A stretch of DNA of 64,000 nucleotides from Paramecium octaurelia (lineage: Eukaryota; Ciliophora; Oligohymenophorea; Peniculida; Parameciidae). Position 1 is the stretch's first letter, and every line of letters starts with the position of its first letter. Both the position numbers and the translations under genes were made by a program. The notes under the pieces are model-generated. The model did not search any database and was not told the origin of the DNA. It saw only the letters and a program-made list of their open reading frames with translations. The stretch covers positions 250,610-314,609 of the forward strand of contig CAJJDP010000024.1 of the NCBI GenBank assembly GCA_905182995.1. Direction: 5' to 3'. Of this stretch, positions 1-11,336 are shown in pieces.

Positions 1-1368
1 ATGGAGTTAAAATTGGGGGATTTCGGTTTGGCTACAAAACTGGAATTCGATGGAGAGAAAAAGAGAACTATTTGCGGAACTCCAAATTATATAGCTCCTG
101 AAGTATTGGATGGCAAAGTGGGACACTCATTCGAAGTTGATGTATGGTCACTAGGAGTTATAATTTATGCAATGTTGATTGGTAAGCCTCCCTTTGAGAC
201 TCCTGATGTCAAATCCACCTACAAAAAAATTAAATTGAACCAATATTCCTTCCCAGATCAAGTACAAATATCAGATAATGCTAAACAACTCATTCAAAAG
301 ATCTTGGTTCTCGAACCTAGTAAAAGACCTACATTAGATGAAATCATGGCCCATTCCTTTATGAACTCTGGTGGTACTATCCCTAAGTAAAAATTTATCA
401 CTTAAACTCCCTAGAGTTCTACCTCTATCCACTTTAGCTTGTCCTCCCTCAATTTAATATAATAAATAGTTCCAACAACCAAGTCGAGCCTCTGAAACAG
501 CTTAATCTAATCCCAAGATGGCCACTGTGAGACCCAATATATCATCTGAAAGACGTACTTCACCAGTATAATTTATTAGAAGATCAATTCGGAGCCACTT
601 CTGGATTAAACACTGGATACAATGGAGGATATAATAGTAGTCAGAGACCATCCTCACAAAAACCTTAGGATTTCAAGTAATCAGTCAGCACCAAATCCCT
701 TAATCAATTTTATACCAGTGGCACTATATAGAGTAGCAAACAAAAAAATGAAATCTTTGTAAGAAGATGGGTCGATTACAGCAGTAAATACGGACTTGGG
801 TATCTTCTCAGTAATGGTGCTACTGGAGTGTTTTTTAATGATTCTACTAAAATCATTTTAGATCCCAAAACTCAAGAATTTGAATATTTAGAAAGAAAAG
901 GCACAGATAAATAAGATGCCATTGATAAATTTTCTATCAATAGTTATCCCAAGGAATTGCAGAAAAAAGTTACACTCCTTCAACACTTTAAATCATATTT
1001 GGATGCTGATTCTAAAACCATTACTTCAAGTGAAATCAATGATTATGATCCATTCCAATCTGTCTATGTGAAGAAGTGGATGAAAACAAGACATGCCATC
1101 ATGTTCAGACTTTCCAATAAGATAGTTCAAGTATTCTGTTCTTCTCTCTCTTTAGGTAAACTTCACTGATAAAACTGAAATCATCTTGTCCTCAGAGAAC
1201 AAATTGGTCACCTATGTTAACAAATTAGGAGAAAGGAGTCATTATCCCTTAGCAACAGCCCTTGATAGTTAAAATCACGAGATGGCCAAGAGATTAAAAT
1301 ACACAAAGGAGATCCTAACACATATGCTTAATGGAAACACGAATGTGGACTTAAAGAACCCAGAATGA
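1..1368 (+). CDS. PLK: Polo-like kinase, 5'-truncated
   Basis: Ser/Thr kinase of the polo family, which drives mitosis and, in ciliates, probably nuclear division and basal-body events. The window opens inside the kinase domain at [11 protein letters not shown] (DFG motif), followed by the activation segment [14 protein letters not shown] and [10 protein letters not shown], all close to animal PLK1. The domain ends in [18 protein letters not shown], the usual polo linker start. The C-terminal half carries polo boxes ([19 protein letters not shown] and [14 protein letters not shown]). Three introns restore the frame: 387-414, 555-579 and 1131-1155. Stop TGA at 1366-1368. The Met at position 1 is internal to the family, so the real start lies upstream of the window. 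TAA/TAG are read as Gln. Confidence 0.95.
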
Positions 1369-1432
1369 TCACTATATATTTGAATGTGAGATGATATAAA
1401 TCATATAATATTTAAATTAATATATTTCAGAT

Positions 1433-2955
1433 ATGGAAAGTAGAAGCAGCAGTGAAGACAAGAAGGAGAAGAAGAGAAAGCGAAGTAGATCATAGAAGAA
1501 AGACAAAAAAAAATAAAAAAGTAAAAAATCTAAGGAAAGAAAGTCTAAGGAGAGAAAAAAGTCAGAGAAAAAGAAATCAAATAAGAAATCGGAAAAGAAG
1601 AAGAAAAAAGACAAAGAGAGAGAAAAAGAAAAGGATAAAGACAAGGAGAAAGAAAAGGATAAAGACAAGGATAAAGAAAAAGAGAAGGAAAAAGATAACA
1701 ATAAGGTTGATGCATAAAAATAAGGTGAGGATGTAGAAACCAAAGAAGTAATCTAAAATTTATATTCCACTTTAGCAAAGAATTGCGAGATTAAAATAAG
1801 AAAGAAGAAAAAGATCCAGATCTAATTCTGCTGTCAAACATTATTAAAAATAAATACTAGCCAACAATCCTGTAGCTAAATCAAGTACTCAAAGTTTCTC
1901 TGTCTTAATTAGATGCTCTAGGTTACGATAAATAGGATTGCTTTTGGGATGGATTTACTTGGGTACCTAAAACTAATTTGCACGACAAAGTGAGAGAAGA
2001 TAAAGAAAAAGTAATGTCATTGACTAGTAGAATGAGAAGAATTCAAATATGCAATATACCGACAGGTTTAACTAATCGAGATCTCTATGCTGAATTGAGC
2101 AGATTTATGAATAGAAATTACTTAAATGACGTTGGCAATGCTAAACCGATTCTTTATTGTCACCTAAACGAAAAAGATCGAACTTGCACTCTAGAATTAT
2201 CATCTGTTGAAGAATCAAATAGAATGCTCAAATTAGAGGAAATCAAATTGCTGGATGAATCATGTAAGATTTTCAGGTTAGGTGACAGTCTCTATGGTAT
2301 TTTATAAAAATATATTTTATTCAGGTTAATCCGTTAATCAATCATAATTAGTTTAATAAGCTCATAATATGGCCTAAGCGTAAGCAGCCGCATATCTTGC
2401 TTTAAAATCATTAGGCTATGCCAGAGGATAGAGGGAAGAAGATGAAATTCTGGCTTAGGCAGGTATCCCATCCAGGATTATAAAGGTTGGAAACTTCTTA
2501 AATGTTGCTATGGCAATAAATCTAAATAAAAATGAATGGAATGAAATGCGAGAAGATTTAATTGAAGGCTTTTCATAATATGGTCATATAGAAGATGATT
2601 TCTTTGTTAAGCCTTATTAAGCAGGTCTTGGAGGTAATTGTGTCAATTAACCACTTTAGCCGAAGCAGGTTCTCTTTTTCTAGTTTATACAACTATTGAA
2701 GATGCTTAACGTACGGTAATATCGATGACTGGTATAACATATAATTAGAGAGCACTCAAAATTATATTTATAAACGAATAAACTTATATTCGAAGTTATA
2801 TCCCATTAAAATTAAAGTAATAACCTGAAATTGAAGAACCACAAATAAATCAAGAAAATGACAATTATGATAATGAACCCTTTGAAGATTAAGAAGACTA
2901 TTTGGATTAAATGGATAATAGAGTATTAGAGAATAATATTAATAAAGATAATTGA
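1433..2955 (+). CDS. U2AF large-subunit-like splicing factor (U2AF65)
   Basis: Predicted recogniser of the 3' splice site. The first 100 residues are a Lys/Asp/Glu/Arg-rich charged tail that then turns Arg/Ser-like (RKRSRSNS), as in U2AF65. A first RRM follows (RRIQICNIPTGLTNRDLYAE with RNP-like motifs). A C-terminal UHM-type RRM (RIIKVGNFLNVAMAI, later GSLFLVYTTIEDAQRTV) aligns with the U2AF homology motif. Introns 1748-1775, 1885-1912, 2297-2324 and 2634-2659 are each 26-28 nt. The C terminus is acidic. I saw only two RRMs clearly, where U2AF65 has three; the middle one may be absent or diverged. Start chosen as the first ATG after an AT-rich leader. Confidence 0.85.
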
Positions 2956-3165
2956 TAATTTATATATTTAATATTTTGTGTGGGAAACAAACCAAGAAAT
3001 TATATTGTCAATTAAGTTTTCGGTTACTTTTAATTATTTGGTTTCACTATTCTAACTCTCATTATAATCCATAATTCTATGTTATTTCTTTATATAATTG
3101 CAATTTGTGTAAATGGAAAATAATAAAATAACTAAATAATATCATATATATTTATTTTTGATAAA

Positions 3166-4842
3166 TCAAATCTCAATCTTCTTTACTTTCTCTCCAAGTT
3201 CTGGGACTTCTTAAGCAATTACTTTAAGTTTGTCTTTATTTTAGAGCAACTCAGCTGTGTTCATTTTAGTTGTCTTCTTTTTAATTTTACCTTACTTTTC
3301 TTCAATTTGATTCTTTAATATATCTGCATGTCTTAAATTTACTTCTTTAATATACTAATTAAATTCTGAATATTAATACATCAAATTTTTTCTTCTCATG
3401 ATCATTGTAATTATTCAAATCTTATTTCCAGATTTCAGCTTATCTTTTATTTAATTCCTCTTCCTCTTCTTGTCTTCTCTTTTTTTCCTCTATTTAAGAA
3501 TTCAAGAAGGATCTTAATTATTATCTTTAATCCAATTATTTTATCTTTTTCTTTTCCTCTTCAATTTTCTCCCTTTCATTTTATGCTATAATATTCCTTA
3601 ACATTTTCTCATCTTCCTATCTAATCAATTCCTTTTAATCTTTCACCACACCCTCTGCAAACATCCCCATCACTTTCTTCATCTTTTCTTCTCTCTATTT
3701 CCTTTCCAAATCTCTTTGTTCTTCTAATTGATTTTGCAAGTTAATGTATTGTTATTACATTTAAGTTTCAGCTTCCTTCTCTAATTTAGCATCCTCTAAA
3801 GCCTTCTTTCTATATTCCTCATTTTCCTTCATCATTCTCAAGAATCTCTCTCTCTCCTTGTTTCTTCTATTAAGTTATTCTCTCTATTCAAGTTCCAATT
3901 CCTCTCTTATCTTTTTAACAAGTAAACTATCTAACTCCTTCTCCTTCTTTTATTCTACTTTTCTAGATAATATCTTTTTCATTTTCATACTTTCTTTGTT
4001 ATTCATCTCTAACCTATTTGTCTCTCTATTATTTTTCATTAAATATTTTGCTTTTAAGATTATCTTGTTTCTCTTTTTCTCTCTAATCATAGACATTTAA
4101 TTAATAATGATGTAGCTTCACATAAGCATCTTCATCCTAAAACTCCTCTTATTTCTTATTTTATTTCTCATTTATTTATCTATCCAATTCAGATTTTACT
4201 TTCTTTTTGAATTCTTGTTTCCTTACATTCTCGAGTTCCTTCTCTTTCTTAAATAATTCAGTGTCAAACTTAACTAAAGTTGCCCATTCATCATCCTCAT
4301 CGCCTTCCATCATATACACTGATTTCGGAGCCTTTTTACATCATACATATATATCGATACTTTGGATGATATTTCAGAATGTGCATCTTAATGATATTAT
4401 TAAGATTATTATTGTTATAATTGTTATTAATTTGATTTTCTAGATTGACTACTAGGAGGCTTTTACTAAGGAACATGCTGTGTTTGCTATTGTTGAGTGA
4501 CTTAAATTATTCACATCGATGCAATACCTTATGATTCCTATATTGATTTTTCTGCCTAGGATTGTGTTGTCGATCCTACATTTTGAATTGCTTATTAAAC
4601 TTATTATTTAAGAGTCTTCAAAGTCACATCAGTGACTCTGGTTTTTGTAAAATAATCATTCACTATTTAAGTAATTATCTATTCTCTATTATGTAAGTTA
4701 CTTATATTTTGTTTTTGTTGTTCTTACCGAAATCTTTTATAAATCTTTCCAAAACCGTCTGCTTTAATTGTTCCCTTTACTACTGTATTAGTGCCTTATC
4801 AATTGTTTCCTTCTTCTTCGATTCATTAGTCACTGTGCTCAT
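3166..4842 (-). CDS. Long coiled-coil protein, trichohyalin/plectin-homology-like
   Basis: A Glu/Lys/Arg/Gln-rich, nearly continuous coiled coil of about 490 residues with no catalytic motif. Its composition resembles TPH-domain proteins of cilia and flagella (MNS1/CFAP type), but I cannot name a specific orthologue. The N-terminal 100 residues are less charged and Gln-rich (DVTLKTLKQQVQQAI). Several 25-29 nt introns are needed to keep one frame, including one near the 3' end that precedes RHADILKNQIEEKQGKI. One putative intron near 4655 has a GTG donor. It ends with TGA at 3166-3168. A role in cilia or basal bodies is inferred from the family only. Confidence 0.6.
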
Positions 4843-5334
4843 AATTATATTTAATAAAATTAATTAATAACTCATCTTTTTACAGAAATGTTTATCAATA
4901 TAAGAACTCCTTTTATTTCCTCAAATATATATTTATATTAATTTAACTCTTATTTGAAATCCTCATGCTTGTAGAATCGAATAATTCTTTCAAAAAAAAA
5001 AATGATTTTATTTAGAAGAATTGCAATTATTTTATATAAAAAGATGATAGAACTAATTGGATTGTGAAGTATCAATTCTAAAATTTTTAAGTAAATATAT
5101 AGAAATAATCATTGTATCTTAATAATTTATCTCTCAAATCAATCTTCATTTATATATTTGTTAACTATTTGTAATTGTTTGGACTCTTTAAATATTTCCT
5201 TAATACTTTCAGCTTCGAGCGAAATTTAGGCTTAGCAAGTTCCTAGAACAATTAAAGCATATATGAATATGTAATTTTTATCCAGAAATATCTTTATTTT
5301 CAAAGCTATTTTAGTTATCTTATAGTTAAATTTC
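4843..5334. other. Intergenic, no gene supported
   Basis: AT-rich spacer. Short minus-strand open stretches around 5130-5260 exist, one with a hydrophobic run resembling a signal peptide, but no start codon and intron set gives a convincing protein. Nothing is called. Confidence 0.5.
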
Positions 5335-6610
5335 TTGTATTTATTACTTTTAAAGATTAGTTTTATCCAAAATCTTTACAAATATTTTATAATTTTTGGG
5401 ATATTATAATCAGAGTTAAAGGATTTGATACATAATCTAGATATATTTATTTGAATCTATTACATAATGCATTTTCCTCTATATTTGAGAATTTTTATCT
5501 GAAATTTCAAGTGATTTTCCTAATCATATTTTATTTACTTTAATCCTCTCCCTTTCCCTGTAATAATATAAAAAATTTTTTTTATAGTAAATTTCTATTT
5601 TTTATTTATTGCCAGTTGATACCAAGTAATTAACAATTAATCAAAATAGCTATGAGATTATATAATTTAATAAATGATTATATTTTTTGGTTTACGATAG
5701 TCTCGATTGAAATTTTCTAAGTTTATTAAATCTGTTGCAAATTTTAATATTATGAACTTTAGACTGTTCCATGTAATAGTTGCTTAGATACAATTTAAAA
5801 ATTTAAAATAATAGCATTTTATATGTATTCTTTATTAATATTGACATTTAATTAATTAATGAGAAATTATATCACGATAACATAAGATAATAATGTTAGA
5901 CAATATCCAAGATTACTTGCTAATGAAAGTTCATAAAACTAAATGGCTAAGTTCAAGAAAATTGAAATTTAAGGGGGGTTTAACAAAAAAGTAGAAACTA
6001 GTTTTGTTCTAAAGAGTTTACATAAGATAAATCATGAGACACATAGTTTCAGATTAATCAAAGTCTTTGATACTCCATTTAGACAAAGGAGAAAAAGTGA
6101 ATGTGATGGAGTAATATCTGAAAAAATTGTATTTATCTAAGTTATGATAAGCAAAACTTAGATTTGATGTACCCTAAAACAACGATTGAGCAACACCAAT
6201 TTTTAGATAGAGTAAAAGACTTCCGTAGAAAAGCTATAAAAGGGAGATTGAAAAATAAATTTTAGAAATCTTTCAGGAAAATAGATACAACAAAACCTAG
6301 CTAATTCAATCATCAACCTCACTATACTATGTCAAAAGGTGATTCCACTTATGGAAGTTTACAAGAGATCAAAGTATTCAGGCCTTTTACCAAAGATCGT
6401 GCTTACTATAAACGAATATTGGAGAAAAAAGGATCTGATTCATTTTGTGATTCCCCATGCACACCTAATCTTCATATTCGTAGAGGAACATAGAAAATAG
6501 GAGTAACACAAAATTAAAAATAATTTGTTTTGCTCTAATTGAACAAGTTCAGCCCAAAAAATTTCGAATAACTAAAAAAAGATTCCATATTAAAGATCTT
6601 ATCAGAAACA
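5335..6610. repeat. Direct repeat copy 1 (1,276 bp)
   Basis: This block is repeated base for base, as far as I could check by eye, at 6612-7887. The two copies are separated only by one N at 6611. It holds an AT-rich non-coding part and the first 752 bp of an unknown gene (start 5859). The perfect identity, together with the N exactly at the junction, points to two contig ends that overlap and were not merged. Confidence 0.95.
5859..6610 (+). CDS. Truncated duplicate of the unknown gene at 7136-8037
   Basis: Same sequence as the first 752 bp of the gene at 7136-8037, including the 23-nt intron (here 6129-6151). It runs open into the single N at 6611 and lacks the last 50 or so codons. Because the copies look identical and the break coincides with the N, I read this as the same gene present twice through assembly, not as a second gene or a pseudogene. 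Confidence 0.6.
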
Positions 6611-6611
6611 N
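6611..6611. other. Single unknown base (N) at contig junction
   Basis: The only N in the window. It sits exactly between two copies of a 1,276-bp direct repeat, so it marks a scaffold join of unknown or zero gap size. Confidence 0.98.
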
Positions 6612-7887
6612 TTGTATTTATTACTTTTAAAGATTAGTTTTATCCAAAATCTTTACAAATATTTTATAATTTTTGGGATATTATAATCAGAGTTAAAGGA
6701 TTTGATACATAATCTAGATATATTTATTTGAATCTATTACATAATGCATTTTCCTCTATATTTGAGAATTTTTATCTGAAATTTCAAGTGATTTTCCTAA
6801 TCATATTTTATTTACTTTAATCCTCTCCCTTTCCCTGTAATAATATAAAAAATTTTTTTTATAGTAAATTTCTATTTTTTATTTATTGCCAGTTGATACC
6901 AAGTAATTAACAATTAATCAAAATAGCTATGAGATTATATAATTTAATAAATGATTATATTTTTTGGTTTACGATAGTCTCGATTGAAATTTTCTAAGTT
7001 TATTAAATCTGTTGCAAATTTTAATATTATGAACTTTAGACTGTTCCATGTAATAGTTGCTTAGATACAATTTAAAAATTTAAAATAATAGCATTTTATA
7101 TGTATTCTTTATTAATATTGACATTTAATTAATTAATGAGAAATTATATCACGATAACATAAGATAATAATGTTAGACAATATCCAAGATTACTTGCTAA
7201 TGAAAGTTCATAAAACTAAATGGCTAAGTTCAAGAAAATTGAAATTTAAGGGGGGTTTAACAAAAAAGTAGAAACTAGTTTTGTTCTAAAGAGTTTACAT
7301 AAGATAAATCATGAGACACATAGTTTCAGATTAATCAAAGTCTTTGATACTCCATTTAGACAAAGGAGAAAAAGTGAATGTGATGGAGTAATATCTGAAA
7401 AAATTGTATTTATCTAAGTTATGATAAGCAAAACTTAGATTTGATGTACCCTAAAACAACGATTGAGCAACACCAATTTTTAGATAGAGTAAAAGACTTC
7501 CGTAGAAAAGCTATAAAAGGGAGATTGAAAAATAAATTTTAGAAATCTTTCAGGAAAATAGATACAACAAAACCTAGCTAATTCAATCATCAACCTCACT
7601 ATACTATGTCAAAAGGTGATTCCACTTATGGAAGTTTACAAGAGATCAAAGTATTCAGGCCTTTTACCAAAGATCGTGCTTACTATAAACGAATATTGGA
7701 GAAAAAAGGATCTGATTCATTTTGTGATTCCCCATGCACACCTAATCTTCATATTCGTAGAGGAACATAGAAAATAGGAGTAACACAAAATTAAAAATAA
7801 TTTGTTTTGCTCTAATTGAACAAGTTCAGCCCAAAAAATTTCGAATAACTAAAAAAAGATTCCATATTAAAGATCTTATCAGAAACA
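6612..7887. repeat. Direct repeat copy 2 (1,276 bp)
   Basis: Second copy of 5335-6610, offset 1,277. After 7887 the sequence continues with the genuine 3' part of the gene, so this copy holds the intact version. The stretch 6612-7135 ahead of the gene repeats the same AT-rich non-coding DNA as copy 1. Confidence 0.95.
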
Positions 7888-8037
7888 AAAGAAAGCTAGT
7901 CTTAAACTCATGTTGTCCCTTAAACTCCTTCCATAAACTTACATAAATTTTAACCTTACATTTGCAATCCAAAGACTATGAATCTAAAAAAATGTAGAAT
8001 ATTAACCTCCTCTTCTAGAGTTAGAACTTTGTTTTGA
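7136..8037 (+). CDS. Unknown basic protein, complete copy
   Basis: About 290 residues, rich in Lys, Arg, Ser and Gln, with no recognised domain, signal peptide or membrane segment. It starts MRNYITITQDNNVRQYPRLL. One 23-nt intron (7406-7428) joins RRKSECDGVISEKI to QNLDLMYPKTTIEQHQF. The middle contains a basic stretch (DFRRKAIKGRLKNKF) and a Phe/Arg-rich segment. It ends with TGA at 8035-8037. The leader is very AT-rich, which supports this start. Confidence 0.65.
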
Positions 8038-8073
8038 TTATCTTTATTGATCATAAATAAATATAATTAAGTA

Positions 8074-8939
8074 TCAATTAATATGGCTTCTGCTAGTCTT
8101 GCTGTCAAGTATATTTTTTTTTCGCTTTTTAATGTTACCAAACCCAATTGTACTTATATTACTAAAATTATAATACTTAATATTATCCATTGAATGTCTA
8201 TTTGAATTGATTGAATATCGATCACAAACACTTATCACTTTATCAAATTTCTCTATATAACTCTGTTTTAGACTGCTACTTGTAATTTTATCAAGGTTAC
8301 GCAAACTAGTTTTTTGCAGTTAAGTTACATTATATTTCTTGGGTTCTCTATAGAAATTAAATATTTCATCTTATGTGCATTGACTTACATTTAACTCATT
8401 CATAGTGGGAGCAAAATCATCTTCAGAAATTGAAGGTTATTTTTTGAAAATTTCCTAATATTTGATACTTAATTAATTCATTCAATAATACTTGCGTGCT
8501 TCTTCCAACTATTCTTTTGCTTGCATTTCAAACTTAACTAAGTATTCCTGAATGTTAGTTTTGATTATTTATCTATACTTATTGAGATTTTTCTCAATGT
8601 GGGAATCACGCAAGGCTGTCGTCTAATATTTATCGGACCAAAACTCAGTGCAATGTATTCTGCCACTATTAATTAATGGTATGTTGTGTTTTTAAGGTAA
8701 TAAGGGCTCGAATTTTCGTTTTCTAAATAGAGCTATGGTGTCTTTTCTGTCTTCCAAAGCCTTGTCCTTCAATAGAAACTACAAATTGAGATTTAATAAT
8801 TAACCGGTAAAGAAAGCATCATGTTAAAATTAACTTTCCTCTTATTTGCTAATTGTTGCAATGTAAATTATTCGATGGGAGGTAACATGCTCAATTAAGA
8901 TTTCATAATTTCAGGATTATATGATAATTCCTCTTACAT
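8074..8939 (-). CDS. Unknown soluble protein
   Basis: About 270 residues after removing two introns (26 and 24 nt, frame breaks near 8790 and 8480). It begins MQEELSYNPEIMKSQLSMLP from an ATG with an A-rich context; in-frame ATGs at 8906 and 8888 are alternatives. A middle stretch (HIEKNLNKYRQIIKTNIQEY) looks helical, with Lys and Gln. The C terminus is Ser/Asn/Lys-rich. I recognise no family. It lies 37 bp after the convergent unknown gene ending at 8037. Confidence 0.55.
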
Positions 8940-8997
8940 TTTTATATTTAATAAATATTCTATAGAAATATTATAAATTTTGCAATATTATTAAGAT

Positions 8998-9734
8998 TCA
9001 ATTAACAAAGAGTTAGTACAATTGAGATCGCTTTATTGGTTACAGAGGTACACTTCTGGGGGAATCATTAAAAATCACTTCTGATTGTTATTTCTACTTC
9101 AAAGGCTTAACCTTGACCTTTCTTCCTCTTTAAGTTGCATGAATTCTACTTGAATCAATATCTTTAAGAATATCGTTAGTCGTTAATTCTGATTGTCTCG
9201 CTGTACAAATGGATGTCAATTTACAAGGACTCTTTTTTTGATTAGCCTTACGATTGTCATTGCTCTGTATTCCTGCCAGTCCTTTGAGATTAAGTGTATA
9301 ATTAGTATTGTGTTGATCAATCAAAGCTTTGATTCGCTCACACTCTATTTTTGTATGTTTTGATTGTCTTTTAAAATAGTTGTTAAATCATTTACTTCAA
9401 ATAGTCTTCTTATTTACCTTCAACAATAAATTTCTTTCTAATCTTGGGGTCTAACAATTTTATGTAGTTAGCTATTTTGGATGATGCTCCAATGAAATTC
9501 TTATACCTACCCAAACTGGAGGGATCAAATATCAATTCGTTAAAATTAGGTCTAGTCTATGAGGAATTATGTATACAATTTCCCTTCATATTCTGTCAAT
9601 TGACAATACAAACGAATTTTGGTATTGTTCATCTTTGACATCTAATCGACATGTATCATTGAATCAAATAGCATAGTTAAATCTGTATTGGTTTCTGCAT
9701 TACTAAACGAAGAGGATTTATTGCTAAAATACAT
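8998..9734 (-). CDS. Unknown protein with helical N-terminal region
   Basis: About 225 residues with two introns: 9552-9576 (25 nt) and 9368-9395 (28 nt). The N-terminal half contains FDPSSLGRYKNFIGASSKIA and IKLLDPKIRKKFIVEG. The C-terminal half is basic and low in complexity (QRGRKVKVKPLKQKQQ), suggesting nucleic-acid binding or a disordered tail. No domain recognised. The start lies only 17 bp after the stop of the upstream Vma12-like gene on the same strand. Confidence 0.55.
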
Positions 9735-9751
9735 ATTAACTATAATATTAA

Positions 9752-10378
9752 TCATTCTTTTTTAAATTTAGTTGGGACTGTCTTATTTTGCTTGTTGTTC
9801 TATCTCTAATTAATTTTCCTGATCCTGTCCTCCTTCATAATCTTCACTATGTATAGTCCAGTTTCAACAATCAGGGCCCCAATCAAAAAAAATGCAGCCA
9901 AGGCTAAGGATTGATCATAGGTAAGTTGAAAGAAGTAGATTCCCAGATAATAACCTAATAATCCACTGGCAAAGATGCTAAAAATGAAGGACAATCCAAA
10001 ATTAACACTTTTCTCATACTCCTTAATGGACTCTTGTTTTTTTTCTTGAAATACACCTTTGGTCAATTAAGAGGATTTTGATATGAACGCCCTGTCTTTG
10101 CATCTCATCTCCCTTGCTCTGATTTCATCTAAGACTTCTTTGGGTCTATGGTCTGCTTCCCAGGTGGTTTGCAATGCTTATAAATCACTTTACATTATGA
10201 ACTTGGTTCCTATAACATCTTGAACATTCAACTAATCTATATGATCATCATTATATTGATCTATATAAAGTTTGATTTCACTAAACTTGGCATAATTGGT
10301 TGGATTAAGTGGATCTTGTGTGTATTTGAAATGCTTTTTAATTTCTTGAGGAAGCAAGTCTATATAAACATATACCAT
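9752..10378 (-). CDS. Vma12/TMEM199-like V-ATPase assembly factor
   Basis: Predicted ER membrane protein that helps assemble the V0 sector of the vacuolar proton pump. About 208 residues. A cytosolic N-terminal half (LQTTWEADHRPKEVLDEIRA) leads through a Lys/Glu helix to two transmembrane helices separated by a short loop (FGLSFIFSIFASGLLGYYLG; LALAAFFLIGALIVETGLYI). It ends in a charged KIMKEDRIRKIN tail plus a Gln/Lys extension. This layout matches the ER-based V-ATPase assembly factor family. No intron seen. The start at 10378 gives only 28 bp to the divergent start of the YIPF gene; a Met near 10199 is the alternative. Confidence 0.75.
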
Positions 10379-10406
10379 ATTTATAAAATATTAATTGAAA
10401 TATAAA

Positions 10407-11336
10407 ATGGATTTTGGAATTTAAAACTAAACAGATGAATAATAATAGGCTAATAAAGAATCGTCGAATCAAAATGTCAATGAAGGAAATAAAAAATAAT
10501 CTGGTTGTTGTGCATTTTTGACAGTTGAGTAAATAACATATTAAGATTCAAGATTTTACACTCCTTATTTCAATGTGACCGAAAACGATGTAATTCAGAG
10601 AATCCAAGGAACATTCTTGCCACTCAAGCCAGACTTTCTAAATCTGATTCGAGGGAATCCCGATTTGTACATTATTATATATTTAAATCAAAGATGGGGA
10701 CCAATTTGGATTAATGCCACCTTAATTTTTATGATTACAGCCATAGCCAATTTAAGATAGATAGACGAAGAAAAAGAAAATCAATCCTTCGTTATTAGTT
10801 ATGTCCCATAAGCAACTGCTTTACTATATATAATAGCGTTTGGAACTCCAATAGTCTTAGCTGCTGTTATGAAGTTTTTAGGAGTTGACTTAAGTTTCTT
10901 TTAAACTATCTGTCTGTATGGGTACTCAATGTCAACATTATTGCCAATTACCATCTTATGTTATTTCTAAAATGAACTATTCTTATGGTTGATAATTGTT
11001 TACGGATTTGCAAATTCATCATTGTTCTTGATTGTTAACCTAAAAGAGTATTAATTTTTAATATCAAATTAGAGAATTAGATAAATTGTAGATCTAAAAG
11101 AAGTATATCATAATAGGAATAGTTGTGACAATGCAGCTATCACTTTATTTGTTTTACAAATTAGTTTTCTTCTCTTATGTAACGGAGTGAAATACATTAA
11201 ATATTTACATATTGTTGATAATAATTAATTTTCTTTATTTTATTATAAGATTCTCAATTCTCTGCATTCCTAAGGGCTTCATCTAGCTTCTTCTCTTGCT
11301 AAGCAAAGGCATAACCAGTGTATTTCCTAGTTTTGA
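10407..11336 (+). CDS. Yip1-domain protein, YIPF1/YIPF2-like
   Basis: Golgi/early-secretory five-helix membrane protein that binds Rab GTPases. Residues after a Gln-rich N terminus contain FYTPYFNVTENDVIQRI and, after an intron at 10667-10693, NPDLWGPIWINATLIF, the family signature (human NPDLYGPFWICATLVF). Hydrophobic segments follow (ATALLYIIAFGTPIVLAAVM, TICLYGYSMSTLLPITILCY, LFLWLIIVYGFANSSLFLIV, ITLFVLQISFLLLCNG). The first in-frame TGA is at 11334-11336, which would overlap the opposing flippase gene by 83 bp. The true end may be nearer 11230 if I missed a splice. The 27-nt intron has no in-frame TGA. Confidence 0.85.

Noticed and set aside
1417-1743. Minus-strand Ser/Phe/Leu-rich ORF
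   Set aside because: It is the antisense shadow of the Lys/Glu/Asp-rich start of the U2AF-like gene; its composition is the complement of AAG/GAA/GAT repeats.
3858-4443. Two plus-strand Leu/Phe/Ser-rich ORFs that look like membrane proteins
   Set aside because: Antisense of the coiled-coil gene on the minus strand, which has the better frame and intron signals.
5130-5270. Minus-strand open stretch with a hydrophobic run like a signal peptide
   Set aside because: No start codon upstream in frame and competing open frames of similar length; with a single stop codon, such chance frames are common.
5335-7887. A real tandem duplication of the unknown gene
   Set aside because: The copies look identical and the only N of the window sits exactly at their border, so an unmerged contig overlap is the simpler reading.
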